This document shows, piece by piece, positions 35,009 through 43,546 of a stretch of DNA of 64,000 bases (its first letter is position 1; each line of letters begins with the position of its first letter). Origin of the DNA: GCA-2748575 sp965222725 (GTDB taxonomy: Bacteria > Pseudomonadota > Gammaproteobacteria > Pseudomonadales > Ketobacteraceae); the NCBI GenBank assembly GCA_965222725.1, contig OZ244969.1:4154001-4218000 (forward strand). Direction: 5' to 3'. Under the pieces are notes generated by a model. It had not been told where the DNA came from. It did no database searches and saw only the letters and a list, made by a program, of their open reading frames with translations. Made by a program: the position numbers and the translations under genes.

Positions 35009-36385
35009 CTATATAAATCCCATGAGCAGGGTGGCCAGTCCCAGAAAGCTCATAAAACCCATAATATCCGTTACCGTAGTGAGTATGATGGATGATGACT
35101 GCGCCGGATCAAGCCCCATACGGCGCAATATGACCGGAATAATGGTGCCCGATACGCTGGCGATGGTCATGGACATGATCATGGAAATACCAATAATGGC
35201 GGCCAGCCCCAGGGACTGACTCCACACGATAACGGCCACTGCACACACCACCGCGATGGCGGTGCCGTTTATGGCGCCCACCATGGCCTCTTTAAAGGCC
35301 AGTCGCAGCCATTGGGAGGTATTCACTTCTTTCAGTGCCAACCCACGCATGGTAACGGCCAATGCCTGCGCCCCGGTATTACCCGATTGCCCGGCAACGA
35401 CAGGCAGCAATACTGCCAGTGCTGTCACACTGGCTATGGTGCTTTCGAAAAAACCCACCACGGCCGCCGCCAGGAAGGCCGTCAGCAAATTGATATTGAG
35501 CCAGGGCAGGCGTTTGGCAACAGACGTCAGGGGCGGGGAAAGCGCACGTTCATCCCGGCTGACACCCACCATGGTCTGCATGTCTGTTAATGCCTCATCC
35601 TTGATAGCCCTTACCAGATTGTGCTGGCGGATCAGGCCCAGAAAACGCCCTTCAAAATCCACAACCGGCAAGGCAATCAATCGTGATCCACTGAAAAATT
35701 CGTCAATTTCGTCCCGGGTTGCAGTTGATGCAATCCTTGGAGGCTCAGAGCGAATCAGCTCACTGAGCGGTTGGCTGGGCTTTGCCAGAATCACATCCTG
35801 CAAAGGAATCAGGCCCATCAGTTTTTGATCTTCACCGGTCACCACCAGCATATGCAGCTGACGTTTGCGAATTTTCTTCAGGCGGGTGGTTACCTGTTTT
35901 ACCGTGACGGACGGTGAGAAGGTCAGAACCTGAGTATCCATAATGCCACCGGCTGAATCCGGGTCGTAGCTTAACAGCTCACGAATCTCGGATTCCCTGG
36001 CACCTTTTTTCAACTTCTGAAAATAGAGTTCCCGTTTTTCTGCCGGTATGTGGGCAAAGCAGCGGGCCAGCAGACTCGGGTTTACCCGGTTAAGCAAGGC
36101 ACTGGTACGCTCTTCCGACAGATGCGCCAACACCTCCGCCAGCAAATGGGGATGCAGTTTTTCGATCAGGGAAACAGTGGCGGCAATACTCACATCGCCA
36201 AGAAACTCGGCAATCTGTCGGGGAGAAAGCAATTCAAAATAGCGAGCGGCATCCGTAGGGTGCCGGCTGATAAATTCCAGCGCCAGGCGGGTATCCGGTT
36301 GTTGAATCGCCAGGGTACCCGTGCCGGAGTCCAGGGCCGGTGAATCTGTAGCGGGATCAGTGTTTGAGTTCGAATCCGTTACCAT
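35009..36385 (-). CDS. mgtE: MgtE-family magnesium transporter
   Basis: A 458-residue magnesium channel: an N-terminal helical MgtE_N domain (about 35-140), two CBS domains (about 140-270, with SAGGIMDTQVLTFSPSVTVKQV and RDEIDEFFSGSRLIALPVVD), a plug helix and five C-terminal helices with the pore motif LAVLLPVVAGQSGNTGAQALAVTMRG. About 30 N-terminal residues are low-complexity and may be disordered. It is 8 bases downstream of a channel-less MgtE-like gene, an unusual pairing. Cytosolic domains sense free magnesium in characterised homologues. Confidence 0.93.
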   Translation of the reverse strand: MVTDSNSNTDPATDSPALDSGTGTLAIQQPDTRLALEFISRHPTDAARYFELLSPRQIAEFLGDVSIAATVSLIEKLHPHLLAEVLAHLSEERTSALLNRVNPSLLARCFAHIPAEKRELYFQKLKKGARESEIRELLSYDPDSAGGIMDTQVLTFSPSVTVKQVTTRLKKIRKRQLHMLVVTGEDQKLMGLIPLQDVILAKPSQPLSELIRSEPPRIASTATRDEIDEFFSGSRLIALPVVDFEGRFLGLIRQHNLVRAIKDEALTDMQTMVGVSRDERALSPPLTSVAKRLPWLNINLLTAFLAAAVVGFFESTIASVTALAVLLPVVAGQSGNTGAQALAVTMRGLALKEVNTSQWLRLAFKEAMVGAINGTAIAVVCAVAVIVWSQSLGLAAIIGISMIMSMTIASVSGTIIPVILRRMGLDPAQSSSIILTTVTDIMGFMSFLGLATLLMGFI

Positions 36386-36393
36386 TGCAGCAC

Positions 36394-37212
36394 CTATTCC
36401 TTTTTACCCGGGCCGCCCGGTAAAAAACCGGCGGTGATTTGCCAGAAAAGCTCTGCAAAGGAAAGCACCAGTGACACCGGTTTCTGTTCCTGATCTGATT
36501 CCGGCGCATGCCCCAGCCGCAGGGCAAAACTTTTTCGCAATACACCAATCAGGTTACCGGTGTTGTCGGTTACCGGAATTTCCTCATAACCGGTGGCCAG
36601 AACTGACTCGATCAGCTGATGCCGGTTCGAAGCCGCATTCAATACCAGGGCGGCCGGTTTCATTACCGAGCGTACTGTCTGACGCGGCTGGGCAACAATA
36701 AACTCCCTCAGGGTGAGAATGCCCACCAGCTGTTGCTGCCGGTTCACCACATACAAATGATCGTGCTGATAGTCCAGGCTGTCGCGCACCTGGCTGATGG
36801 CTTCTTCAATGGTGTTGTCTTCCATAATGGTCAGCACAACCGGGTCAACAATGGCGCCGATGCTGGCAGCAGGGTAGTCCAGCGTGCGACGAATGGCACC
36901 GGCCTGATGGTCCGGTAATCCGGTAATGATCTGCTCCCGCAGATTCACCGGTAACCGCCGCACCAGCACGGCACAAAAGTCATTGGGCAAACGCGCTGCC
37001 ACCTGCAGCAGGTGTTCTACCGGCATGGCCCTGGCCCAGCTCAGCGACTGGCTGATATTGACTCTCGAAATCAGCATGGCGCATTCCGCAACCGGCAGGG
37101 CTGTTACCAGTTGTTGCGCGTCTTCTGCCGGCAACTGTTCAAAAATCCGGGCAGCTTCGTCCGGATAAAGCCTGACATATTCTGCGCCGATACCGCTGAG
37201 GAAGCTGCTCAT
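36394..37212 (-). CDS. MgtE-like regulator lacking the channel domain
   Basis: A 272-residue soluble protein made of an MgtE_N-like helical domain (residues 1-120, with YPDEAARIFEQLPAEDAQQLVTAL) and two CBS domains (about 120-240, IGAIVDPVVLTIMEDNTIEEAI; LYVVNRQQQLVGILTLREFI; VMKPAALVLNAASNR). It ends in a short hydrophobic helix (SLVLSFAELFWQITAGFLPG) like the MgtE plug helix but has no five-helix channel domain. It lies between an MscS-like gene (four-base ATGA overlap) and the full-length mgtE (8 bases). It may pair with MgtE or the MscS-like channel as an ion- or nucleotide-sensing subunit; this is inference. Confidence 0.8.
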   Translation of the reverse strand: MSSFLSGIGAEYVRLYPDEAARIFEQLPAEDAQQLVTALPVAECAMLISRVNISQSLSWARAMPVEHLLQVAARLPNDFCAVLVRRLPVNLREQIITGLPDHQAGAIRRTLDYPAASIGAIVDPVVLTIMEDNTIEEAISQVRDSLDYQHDHLYVVNRQQQLVGILTLREFIVAQPRQTVRSVMKPAALVLNAASNRHQLIESVLATGYEEIPVTDNTGNLIGVLRKSFALRLGHAPESDQEQKPVSLVLSFAELFWQITAGFLPGGPGKKE

Positions 37213-38024
37213 TGCTTGTCTACCACCAACACGGATTCGCGACTGAACTGCGCTCCGGGAATATGATAAGTGCCCTGATCATTCACCAGCACCACAGAGG
37301 TTTGAGTGATATTGGAAATGGTTCCCCGCAGGCCGTTAATTTCAATAGTGTCACCAATGTTGAACGATTTCTGGGCATAGCGGGTGGAAAGAATATTGTC
37401 GGCGATTCCACGGGCACCAATGCCGAAAGAAATGGCAAAGGCACCAAACAGGGCCGTACTGAGAACCCCGAACAAAATCAGCAGCACGGTGCTGCGAACC
37501 CCCAGTTGATCTGCCACGATTAGCAGACCAATGGCCCAGATCACCATTTGCAGTACACCGATAGCAGGCTGGGCGTTTTCCAGTTGATCCAGCACACCAC
37601 TGCGGTTAATCAGTTCCCTGGCCAGCCGCGCCAGCGCAAAGGTGGCAAAGAGTACCACCAGCGACACGATAATATTGGGAATAAAGGCGCCAAACTGCTG
37701 TGCCAGCAGTGGCAGCAGATCAATCCCCAGCGCCTGTAACGAGGCCGCCAGGGTAATGATCATGACAATCCAGAAACCCAGCAGGCCGATCAGATTGGGG
37801 ACGGAATTCAGGGCATGAAGGCGAAACCGTTTGCCGGCAGCTTCCTGTGAACGGGTAACGGAAACCTTACCGATACGGGTGAAGGCTTTTCTGAATCCGG
37901 CGGCAATGAGCCAGCCGATAATCAGTGTCAGCAGGGCATAGAACAGATTGGGCAGGTAGCCAATGATTTCCCCAAGGGTCGCGTGAATAGGCTGTACCAC
38001 ACGCTCTTGCCATTCTTCGAACAT
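37209..38024 (-). CDS. MscS-like mechanosensitive channel, TM-repeat type
   Basis: A 271-residue membrane protein with four to five helices (about 25-45, 78-98, 110-130, 152-172 and 178-203). The helix LFGAFAISFGIGARGIADNILSTRYAQKSFNIGDTIEINGLRGTI covers the pore helix and the start of the beta-domain, the conserved MscS core, but the C-terminal cage domain is missing, so it is a short member. It starts the minus-strand ion-flux cluster and overlaps the MgtE-like gene by four bases, indicating coupling to the sensory subunit. Confidence 0.85.
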   Translation of the reverse strand: MFEEWQERVVQPIHATLGEIIGYLPNLFYALLTLIIGWLIAAGFRKAFTRIGKVSVTRSQEAAGKRFRLHALNSVPNLIGLLGFWIVMIITLAASLQALGIDLLPLLAQQFGAFIPNIIVSLVVLFATFALARLARELINRSGVLDQLENAQPAIGVLQMVIWAIGLLIVADQLGVRSTVLLILFGVLSTALFGAFAISFGIGARGIADNILSTRYAQKSFNIGDTIEINGLRGTISNITQTSVVLVNDQGTYHIPGAQFSRESVLVVDKQ

Positions 38025-38233
38025 ATTTTGTACACCCGGATAATTGTTCTGCTGCTTGTAGAATAGCAGTCTATCACGGCATATACAGATGCGGAGAGGC
38101 TCTGTTGACAGATCCTGTTACAAGACGCTGTAAATAAGCCCTGTCAACAAGCACTATCATCGGCCCCCCAGGGGATTAACCCGGCTTTTTGTCGTCCATA
38201 GTGGTAATGGCGTTGCAGGCGGCCGCGACCGGA

Positions 38234-38365
38234 TTAGTAACCCTGAATACCATCTTCAAAACCGATGGTTTGCCAATTGGCATTGACGCACTCTTCCTGC
38301 GACAGGGTGGCGCATCCGGTAAGGAGGAAAACGAAAAGAAGAGTTCCTGAAACAGATGAGCGCAT
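38234..38365 (-). CDS. Tiny lipoprotein, possibly frameshifted
   Basis: A 43-residue product: hydrophobic GTLLFVFLLTGCATL with a lipobox (LTGC), then SQEECVNANWQTIGFEDGIQGY, which resembles the N-terminal mature part of DUF2799-type lipoproteins (LSKEEC..a.W..IGy.DG..G). The frame stops there, but the next frame continues NPVAAACNAITTMDDKKPG before its own stop, so a one-base shift at about 38234 would give a longer protein of about 62 residues. It could be an authentic short gene, a sequencing frameshift or a decaying gene. AAAATATTTTACCGAGG precedes it. Confidence 0.55.
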   Translation of the reverse strand: MRSSVSGTLLFVFLLTGCATLSQEECVNANWQTIGFEDGIQGY

Positions 38366-38434
38366 AAAGATCACCTCGGTAAAATATCAGAGAGCTTGTA
38401 CAAGCTTAGCAATCTTTATGCGCTTTAACGGGGC

Positions 38435-39277
38435 TTAGCGGTATTTAACGAAATTTTCCCGCTCAAATTTTACCCGGGGGAAATAAACGCCGTCATCGGC
38501 GCGCTCACCGGCACCGATCACCATGGGCACATCGGCGTCTTTGGGAAGCTTGAGGAGTTTTTTCACGCGTTTCTCATCCATGCCTTCCATGGGGCAGGAA
38601 TCAAAACCGTGGGCGCGTAGGGCCAGCATCAGGTTTTCAGCCGCCAGGGCGACGCTTTTGGTTGCCCACACTCGCATGTCATTGCGGGAGAAAGGTCCGC
38701 GGGGTACCGGACGGAAAATACCCGCCACATCAGCAAAGGCTTTCTTGGCAACACCCAGCACATCAAAGGGACCTTGCCAGTAGGTAAAAGGCACCACGGC
38801 TTTGTAAAAATTTACCCAGTGCTTTGGCATATTGTCCTGGGGCCAGTTGTTCAGATTCAGGTCTGCCACTTTCATCCAGTTATCGGTTCTGGCTACTACC
38901 ACTATCAGTTCAGCCGCGGTTTTGGCCGCATTCTGGTTCATGCAGGCTTCCACCAGACGGGATTTTAAGTCCGGTGAACGCACTACGTGGAATTCCCAGG
39001 GTTGCAGGTTGCAGGAACTCGGCGCCAGCAGGGCCATATCCAGACAGGAATCCAGCACCTGCTGGGGAATGGGTTTATCGGTAAATTTGCGCACAGAGCG
39101 GCGGCTTTCCACCACCTTGCTGAATTCCTCCCACTCAATGGTTTCCGGCGCCGGCTCGTGGTAGCGCTTTTTGGCTTTGTAGTCGTAGCCATCGATGGTT
39201 TTACTGCGTTGCAGGGCTTCTTTCACTTCATCAACCAGGGTCTGCGATACTTTCAGGGCCTGTTCCGGAGCGTTCAT
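38435..39277 (-). CDS. Nitroreductase-family oxidoreductase
   Basis: A 280-residue FMN-dependent NAD(P)H oxidoreductase. The FMN-binding start is VESRRSVRKFTDKPIPQQVLDSCLDMALLAPSSCNLQPWEFHVV (about 50-95), and the C-terminal part holds the cofactor-proximal VIGAGERADDGVYFPR. About 45 N-terminal residues precede the usual domain. Family members reduce nitro-aromatics, quinones or enones; the substrate here is unknown. It is a single gene; the divergent 250-base upstream region contains the palindrome CCACTAGTGG (39414-39423), a possible operator. Confidence 0.88.
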   Translation of the reverse strand: MNAPEQALKVSQTLVDEVKEALQRSKTIDGYDYKAKKRYHEPAPETIEWEEFSKVVESRRSVRKFTDKPIPQQVLDSCLDMALLAPSSCNLQPWEFHVVRSPDLKSRLVEACMNQNAAKTAAELIVVVARTDNWMKVADLNLNNWPQDNMPKHWVNFYKAVVPFTYWQGPFDVLGVAKKAFADVAGIFRPVPRGPFSRNDMRVWATKSVALAAENLMLALRAHGFDSCPMEGMDEKRVKKLLKLPKDADVPMVIGAGERADDGVYFPRVKFERENFVKYR

Positions 39278-39529
39278 TGGCTAAACCTCGTTTAGTGACG
39301 GATGACTTTGTTCGATGAGTGTCAAACTATCGAATAAAAAATACAAAGTCAAAGGCTACCATCTACCACTGGAAAGACAATGACCGAATAGTCGCCCTGG
39401 GAGATGACTTTGGCCACTAGTGGTGGCACTATCGTGCATTAAAGAATAATTATCCGGGGTTTATCGGGCCCGTGGATCCGGTCGGCAGGCACGTATTCCT
39501 GTTGTTTTTCTGACCGCGCCAGGCCCTGT

Positions 39530-40849
39530 TTACGATTCACTCTTAAGAATAAAATCCTTCAGGGATTCCTCACCAAATGTTTCCGCCATTTTGTCGTGCA
39601 GCTGCGCCATAGCGCTGTTCACGGTGGCGTTACATTCCCGGGCAATGCGGTAGTCTTCACCCTGGCAGCGAGCCGCCATCATGATATCGCCGATACTGAT
39701 TTTTTCGATATTTCTGGCAGGCACAAAGGCCGGTGGATCCTCAGCAGTCATGACCAGCATGCCTTGTTCCTGTAACAGATTCACTATTTTGCTGATAAAG
39801 GTCTGCGGAATAAAAAGCTTGTCCGCCAGGGACTGGAGCGTCCAGTTCGGATCGCCGTTATTGTGCGCCTTGCCCACCATAAACATGATCTGTAACGCCA
39901 GCCGCTCATGGCTGTCGTAGGAAGGCTGAGCCTGATCCCGGGCAAGCAGTAGCTGTTCTGGGTGCTGATAGTAATAGGAGATGTTGGCCCCGATCAGTAC
40001 CAGCAACCAGCTGACATGCAACCAGATCAAAAACAGAATAAGCACCGCAAAGCTGGAGTAAATAGCGGTGTACTTGGTTGAAGAGGCGACAAAAGAGGTA
40101 AAGCCCCAGCCGGCAGATTGCCAGAGAATGCCCGATACAATGGCACCCATGAGTGCGGCTTTGGTTTTTACCCGGGTGTTGGGCATAAATGAATAGATGA
40201 AGGTAAAGCCCATGATCACCATAAAGAACGGAATCAGCTGAATCACCAGAAGAATAAAAATACCGACGGTTTTTATGTCCAGAAGATACTGCACAAAGCT
40301 GGAATTTTTGACCGATGCCGACAGGCCAAAGGCGACCATCATGATGAAGGGGCCAATCAATACTGCACTCAGGTAATCGCGAAAACGTTCGGAAAAACCA
40401 CGGGATTCCTTAACGTTCCAAATGTAGTTAAAGGATTCCTCAATTTTCTGAACAAGGGATACCACCGTGTAAAGCAGCAAACCCAGCCCCATAAACCCCA
40501 GAACGCCAACATTCATATTGTTGACGAAATCCAGAATTTTATCGGTGAGTTCCACACCTTTGTCGCCCAGTGGCGCCAGGTACTCAAGCAGCATGGGTTC
40601 CAGGGTGTTATGAATGCCAAAGCCCTTGAGTACAGAAAAGCTCAGTGCCAGCAACGGCACCAGCGATAGCAGTGTGGTAAATGACAGGCTCATGGCCCTT
40701 AGTGTGAGTTGCCCCTGGGTAATATCGCGCCACAACGCGTAGCAGCCTCGGCCAACAAGAATCAGCCTGGCCTGTAATATAGTAAAGTCATCGGTGTCCT
40801 GTTCGATCAGGTCCTGAAGGCGTTCGAGATAACTGCGGGGTTTATCCAT
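39530..40849 (-). CDS. yihY: YihY/UPF0761 family membrane protein
   Basis: A 439-residue protein with about six helices in residues 40-300 carrying the family signatures TLRAMSLSFTTLLSLVPLLALSFSVLKGFG and KAALMGAIVSGILWQSAGWGFTSFVASSTKYTAIYSSFAVLILFLIWLHVSWLLVLIGANISYYY. A cytosolic winged-helix-like extension (about 330-439) is typical of the longer members. The family was once called ribonuclease BN by mistake; the real role is unknown, possibly in envelope or export. Confidence 0.9.
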   Translation of the reverse strand: MDKPRSYLERLQDLIEQDTDDFTILQARLILVGRGCYALWRDITQGQLTLRAMSLSFTTLLSLVPLLALSFSVLKGFGIHNTLEPMLLEYLAPLGDKGVELTDKILDFVNNMNVGVLGFMGLGLLLYTVVSLVQKIEESFNYIWNVKESRGFSERFRDYLSAVLIGPFIMMVAFGLSASVKNSSFVQYLLDIKTVGIFILLVIQLIPFFMVIMGFTFIYSFMPNTRVKTKAALMGAIVSGILWQSAGWGFTSFVASSTKYTAIYSSFAVLILFLIWLHVSWLLVLIGANISYYYQHPEQLLLARDQAQPSYDSHERLALQIMFMVGKAHNNGDPNWTLQSLADKLFIPQTFISKIVNLLQEQGMLVMTAEDPPAFVPARNIEKISIGDIMMAARCQGEDYRIARECNATVNSAMAQLHDKMAETFGEESLKDFILKSES

Positions 40850-41212
40850 AGACTATTGAATCAGCCATCCAAATAAGGCATGTTTACTCTAAAGTGGTAT
40901 AAAATTTAAGGTTTACTGGTAATTGTAGTCAAAGGTGCCATTAAAGAACATTAAAGTCTACCCGCACTCTTCCGCGGTGGATAAGCTGTATCGAGCAGTC
41001 CACCAAAATTATCCGCTCCATAAAACCCTTTCTGGATGAACCTGATAAGCCAATGATTCCAGCGTTCAGCGTACGCAAGGAAACCAGGTCCTTTGTTGAT
41101 TTTTAGTAATCGGGATTTGCTCAACTAGAGTAACTATGCCTGTTTCGCGTTCGTAATCAGGGCATCTGGTGCTTAGCGGATTTCAGTTTTATTGGCTGGT
41201 TAACCTGTAAGG
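40850..41212. other. Gene-free gap
   Basis: This 363-base stretch contains no frame, hairpin or motif I can support. It should contain the yihY promoter (minus strand, right side) and the 3' end of the 41213 transcript. Confidence 0.5.
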
Positions 41213-41857
41213 CTATTCGGGATAAAAGGCCAGGACCTCATCAAGCCTTATTTTGGGGAAGCGCTTGTTTTTGATCTGTTTGAGCAAAAACTCGTCTGTC
41301 GGCCAGTCTGAGCGGTAGTCGCCGGAAGCCTTTAACAGGTTGTGATGGAAACGGTAGGCCCGTCCGATCCGCATGGCCCGGTCCAGTTTCTGCTGGGTTA
41401 CCGTATTGATATTGCCCACACGAACGCTCTTGGTTTTATAGTTACGGGGCTTGGGCTGGAAAGAGACCGTCATCACCAGGGCGTATTCATAGCGGTCATT
41501 GCGGTAGTTTTTACGCACCCAGGACAGGCACACGCCTTCCATGCCGGTATCTATCTGTTTGTTCGCTCTGGGAATGCTTCGCTGGCCCTGCTTCTCGACA
41601 ATGGCTTCGGCTTCGGTTTTAATAAAGTCGATCAGCCGGGAGAGGGAGTCGGCAGGCGTTGCATTGCCGTCGTAGAACATTTTGTTGATTATAAGTTCAT
41701 TGTTTTTCTGAACACGAAAGTACCAGCAGGCAGCGTTACCGTTACTGCTTCTGGTCACATTTTTAGGGACCCAAAGGACATCATTGCCAATTACCATTTT
41801 GCGGTAAGGCAATATCTTTTCCCTAAGACGCAGAGGTTCCGGTTTTTGCTTCATCAT
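41213..41857 (-). CDS. Unknown basic protein, possible duplicated DNA-binding fold
   Basis: No family recognised. A basic, soluble 214-residue protein with two stretches that look alike in pattern: NAACWYFRVQKNNELIINKMF followed by a helix (residues about 42-85), and GVCLSWVRKNYRNDRYEYALVM followed by a helix (about 107-165). Three strands then a helix is the plan of AP2/ERF and integrase arm-binding domains, so two copies of such a DNA-binding fold are possible, but this rests on pattern alone. It sits in a zone of unknown genes with lower GC. A double ATG opens the frame (41857 and 41854). Confidence 0.6.
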   Translation of the reverse strand: MMKQKPEPLRLREKILPYRKMVIGNDVLWVPKNVTRSSNGNAACWYFRVQKNNELIINKMFYDGNATPADSLSRLIDFIKTEAEAIVEKQGQRSIPRANKQIDTGMEGVCLSWVRKNYRNDRYEYALVMTVSFQPKPRNYKTKSVRVGNINTVTQQKLDRAMRIGRAYRFHHNLLKASGDYRSDWPTDEFLLKQIKNKRFPKIRLDEVLAFYPE

Positions 41858-42114
41858 GCCTAGTGTCAGTTTCCCTTTGATCTGGCGATGATACCAAATA
41901 AATCCACCAAATTAAAATCAATATCGGGTAAAATATTTCAAGATTCAACAATATAGGGGGGCAGGGCAGAGTTTACGCAGTCTGGAGGGCAATTAGAGGG
42001 TTATAAACGAACAGAAAAGCAGCGGGCTGGCAAAATCAAGGTCAAAAGGCACTCGCCTGAGCAGGCACTATGCGGAATAGGAGTGTGTGATTGCTGGCCA
42101 TGGCCAGCATTGTC

Positions 42115-42522
42115 TCAGGCTTGTTTTATCAAGCGGTATTTTTTGGGTGCTTTTTCCTTGTTATCGAACAGCAGCATTTTGGCATTGGGTGCTGTGTATT
42201 CCTCCAGGCATTCCCAGGTTACCCGGGTTACCAGTTCCTCCAGCTGGAGATCGATCTTGACCATCTTCATCAGCGCGCCGTATATTCTGGCGGGAAGGTC
42301 CGGGCTGCCTTTAAGGCGGTCCAGATACAGCCGGGCAGATTCCCGGTCGTTATCCTTTTCAGCAATTTGGGACAGTTTCAGGAGATTGTAGTTGTAGCTG
42401 ACAATGTTCGCGATGTAATTCTTTCTATCTACTTGTTTTAGAAGGAAATCCACCCTTCTTCTCAGTTCGTCGCGCTCAATGGATAGTGAGGCGAACTCTC
42501 TGCAGCTTACATCATTACACAC
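42115..42522 (-). CDS. Unknown helical protein, 135 aa
   Basis: No family recognised. The sequence is almost wholly helical and charged (ASLSIERDELRRRVDFLLKQ near the N-terminus, then AEKDNDRESARLYLDRLKGS), probably coiled coil or helical bundle. Two cysteines at the very N-terminus (MCNDVSC) could bind metal. GTG start at 42522 with GGAGAG about eight bases upstream. It lies 257 bases from the next unknown gene on the same strand; the relation is uncertain. Confidence 0.55.
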   Translation of the reverse strand: MCNDVSCREFASLSIERDELRRRVDFLLKQVDRKNYIANIVSYNYNLLKLSQIAEKDNDRESARLYLDRLKGSPDLPARIYGALMKMVKIDLQLEELVTRVTWECLEEYTAPNAKMLLFDNKEKAPKKYRLIKQA

Positions 42523-42750
42523 GCAGTTTCTCTCCGAAGCCTGAATAAATAGCTTGTTTTTATAGCATTAATGGTGCCCGCAGAAATTGATCTGAGTCTG
42601 ATCAATCGCGGATTCAAATAGCCGGCTTGCCCGGCATTCGAGCTATTTAATATAGGGTAAAAGCTGGTCAACATTCAACCAACACCAGACAGAAACCTGA
42701 ATATTTAACCCCATCTAACATTAAAGCCATCAAAAACAAAGAGCGGGAAG

Positions 42751-43077
42751 TTATTCCGTATCCGTCACATAGCTCAGTGCTTTTTTCTTTGCCCGCTCTG
42801 AAGCTTCATCATGAAGAGCGAGGAAGTAGTTAGTCAGGTCCTCTATACTCCTCAGCTCCAGTTCGGCCTTGAGTTCGTGAAGTCTGGTACGAACATCTTC
42901 ATCTGTAAGGAAGCGGACAGGAACCTTTCCTTCCTCTTTCTTCCTCTGCATGTAGGCCGCCTCCATGGGTTTAAGAATAGCTCTCCGCTGTTTATGAGGA
43001 AGTTTGGCGATAGGTGCCTGTTCGAATTTACGTGGTCTGCCACGTTTTTCGCCCTGATTCTTAGGTTTTGAAGTCAT
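42751..43077 (-). CDS. Unknown basic protein with AT-hook-like motif, 108 aa
   Basis: A lysine/arginine-rich protein beginning MTSKPKNQGEKRGRPRKFEQ, where KRGRPRKF matches an AT-hook (minor-groove binding). The rest is helical (EDVRTRLHELKAELELRSIE; LHDEASERAKKKALSYV). Suggests a nucleoid- or partition-associated role or a phage/plasmid protein, not more. The ATG at 43077 is preferred to 43098 since the motif follows directly, but neither has a good ribosome site. Confidence 0.55.
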   Translation of the reverse strand: MTSKPKNQGEKRGRPRKFEQAPIAKLPHKQRRAILKPMEAAYMQRKKEEGKVPVRFLTDEDVRTRLHELKAELELRSIEDLTNYFLALHDEASERAKKKALSYVTDTE

Positions 43078-43546
43078 CAAAAATACCCAGTAGCGCAACT
43101 GATTAATAAAACAAATTTAATTTTAAAGCTAAGGTACGCCAAACTCACCACAATCACCTAATCATTTTAATTGTTCACGGTCTTCATCAAACAGCCTGTT
43201 AACAGCGCCAGATTATTTCCGCAGTGATTACAGATGGATTCGTGACTTTGGATGTACTGCATATAACTGTTTAATTATGCGGTAATTTTTTCCATTAGGC
43301 CAGATTCAAATGAGATACTTCTGAATACAGAGCCATAACAACTCATTACAGGTTTACAGAAGGTCAGATTATAGTCTTTCCCCGGGGTTTCCACCAGCCA
43401 ATTCAGGTAGTGGTTACACCGTGACTGACCGGTCGCATAATTTGGGCTTTATTAATGGCAAGATATATAGCATGTATTTCCTTATAAAACCGCCACATGA
43501 GCCAACGATGAATGAATCCTTACAGGATACCGCTTCGGTAGTGCAT
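43078..43546. other. Gene-free gap upstream of the AT-hook gene
   Basis: This 469-base stretch is AT-rich and has no gene I can support. Short frames near 43414-43732 overlap the end of the LysR gene and look like shadows. No clear terminator for the LysR gene is visible. Confidence 0.5.

Noticed and set aside
35256..35828. 190-codon frame antisense to mgtE
   Set aside because: Shadow of the transporter gene; no ribosome site or recognisable protein.
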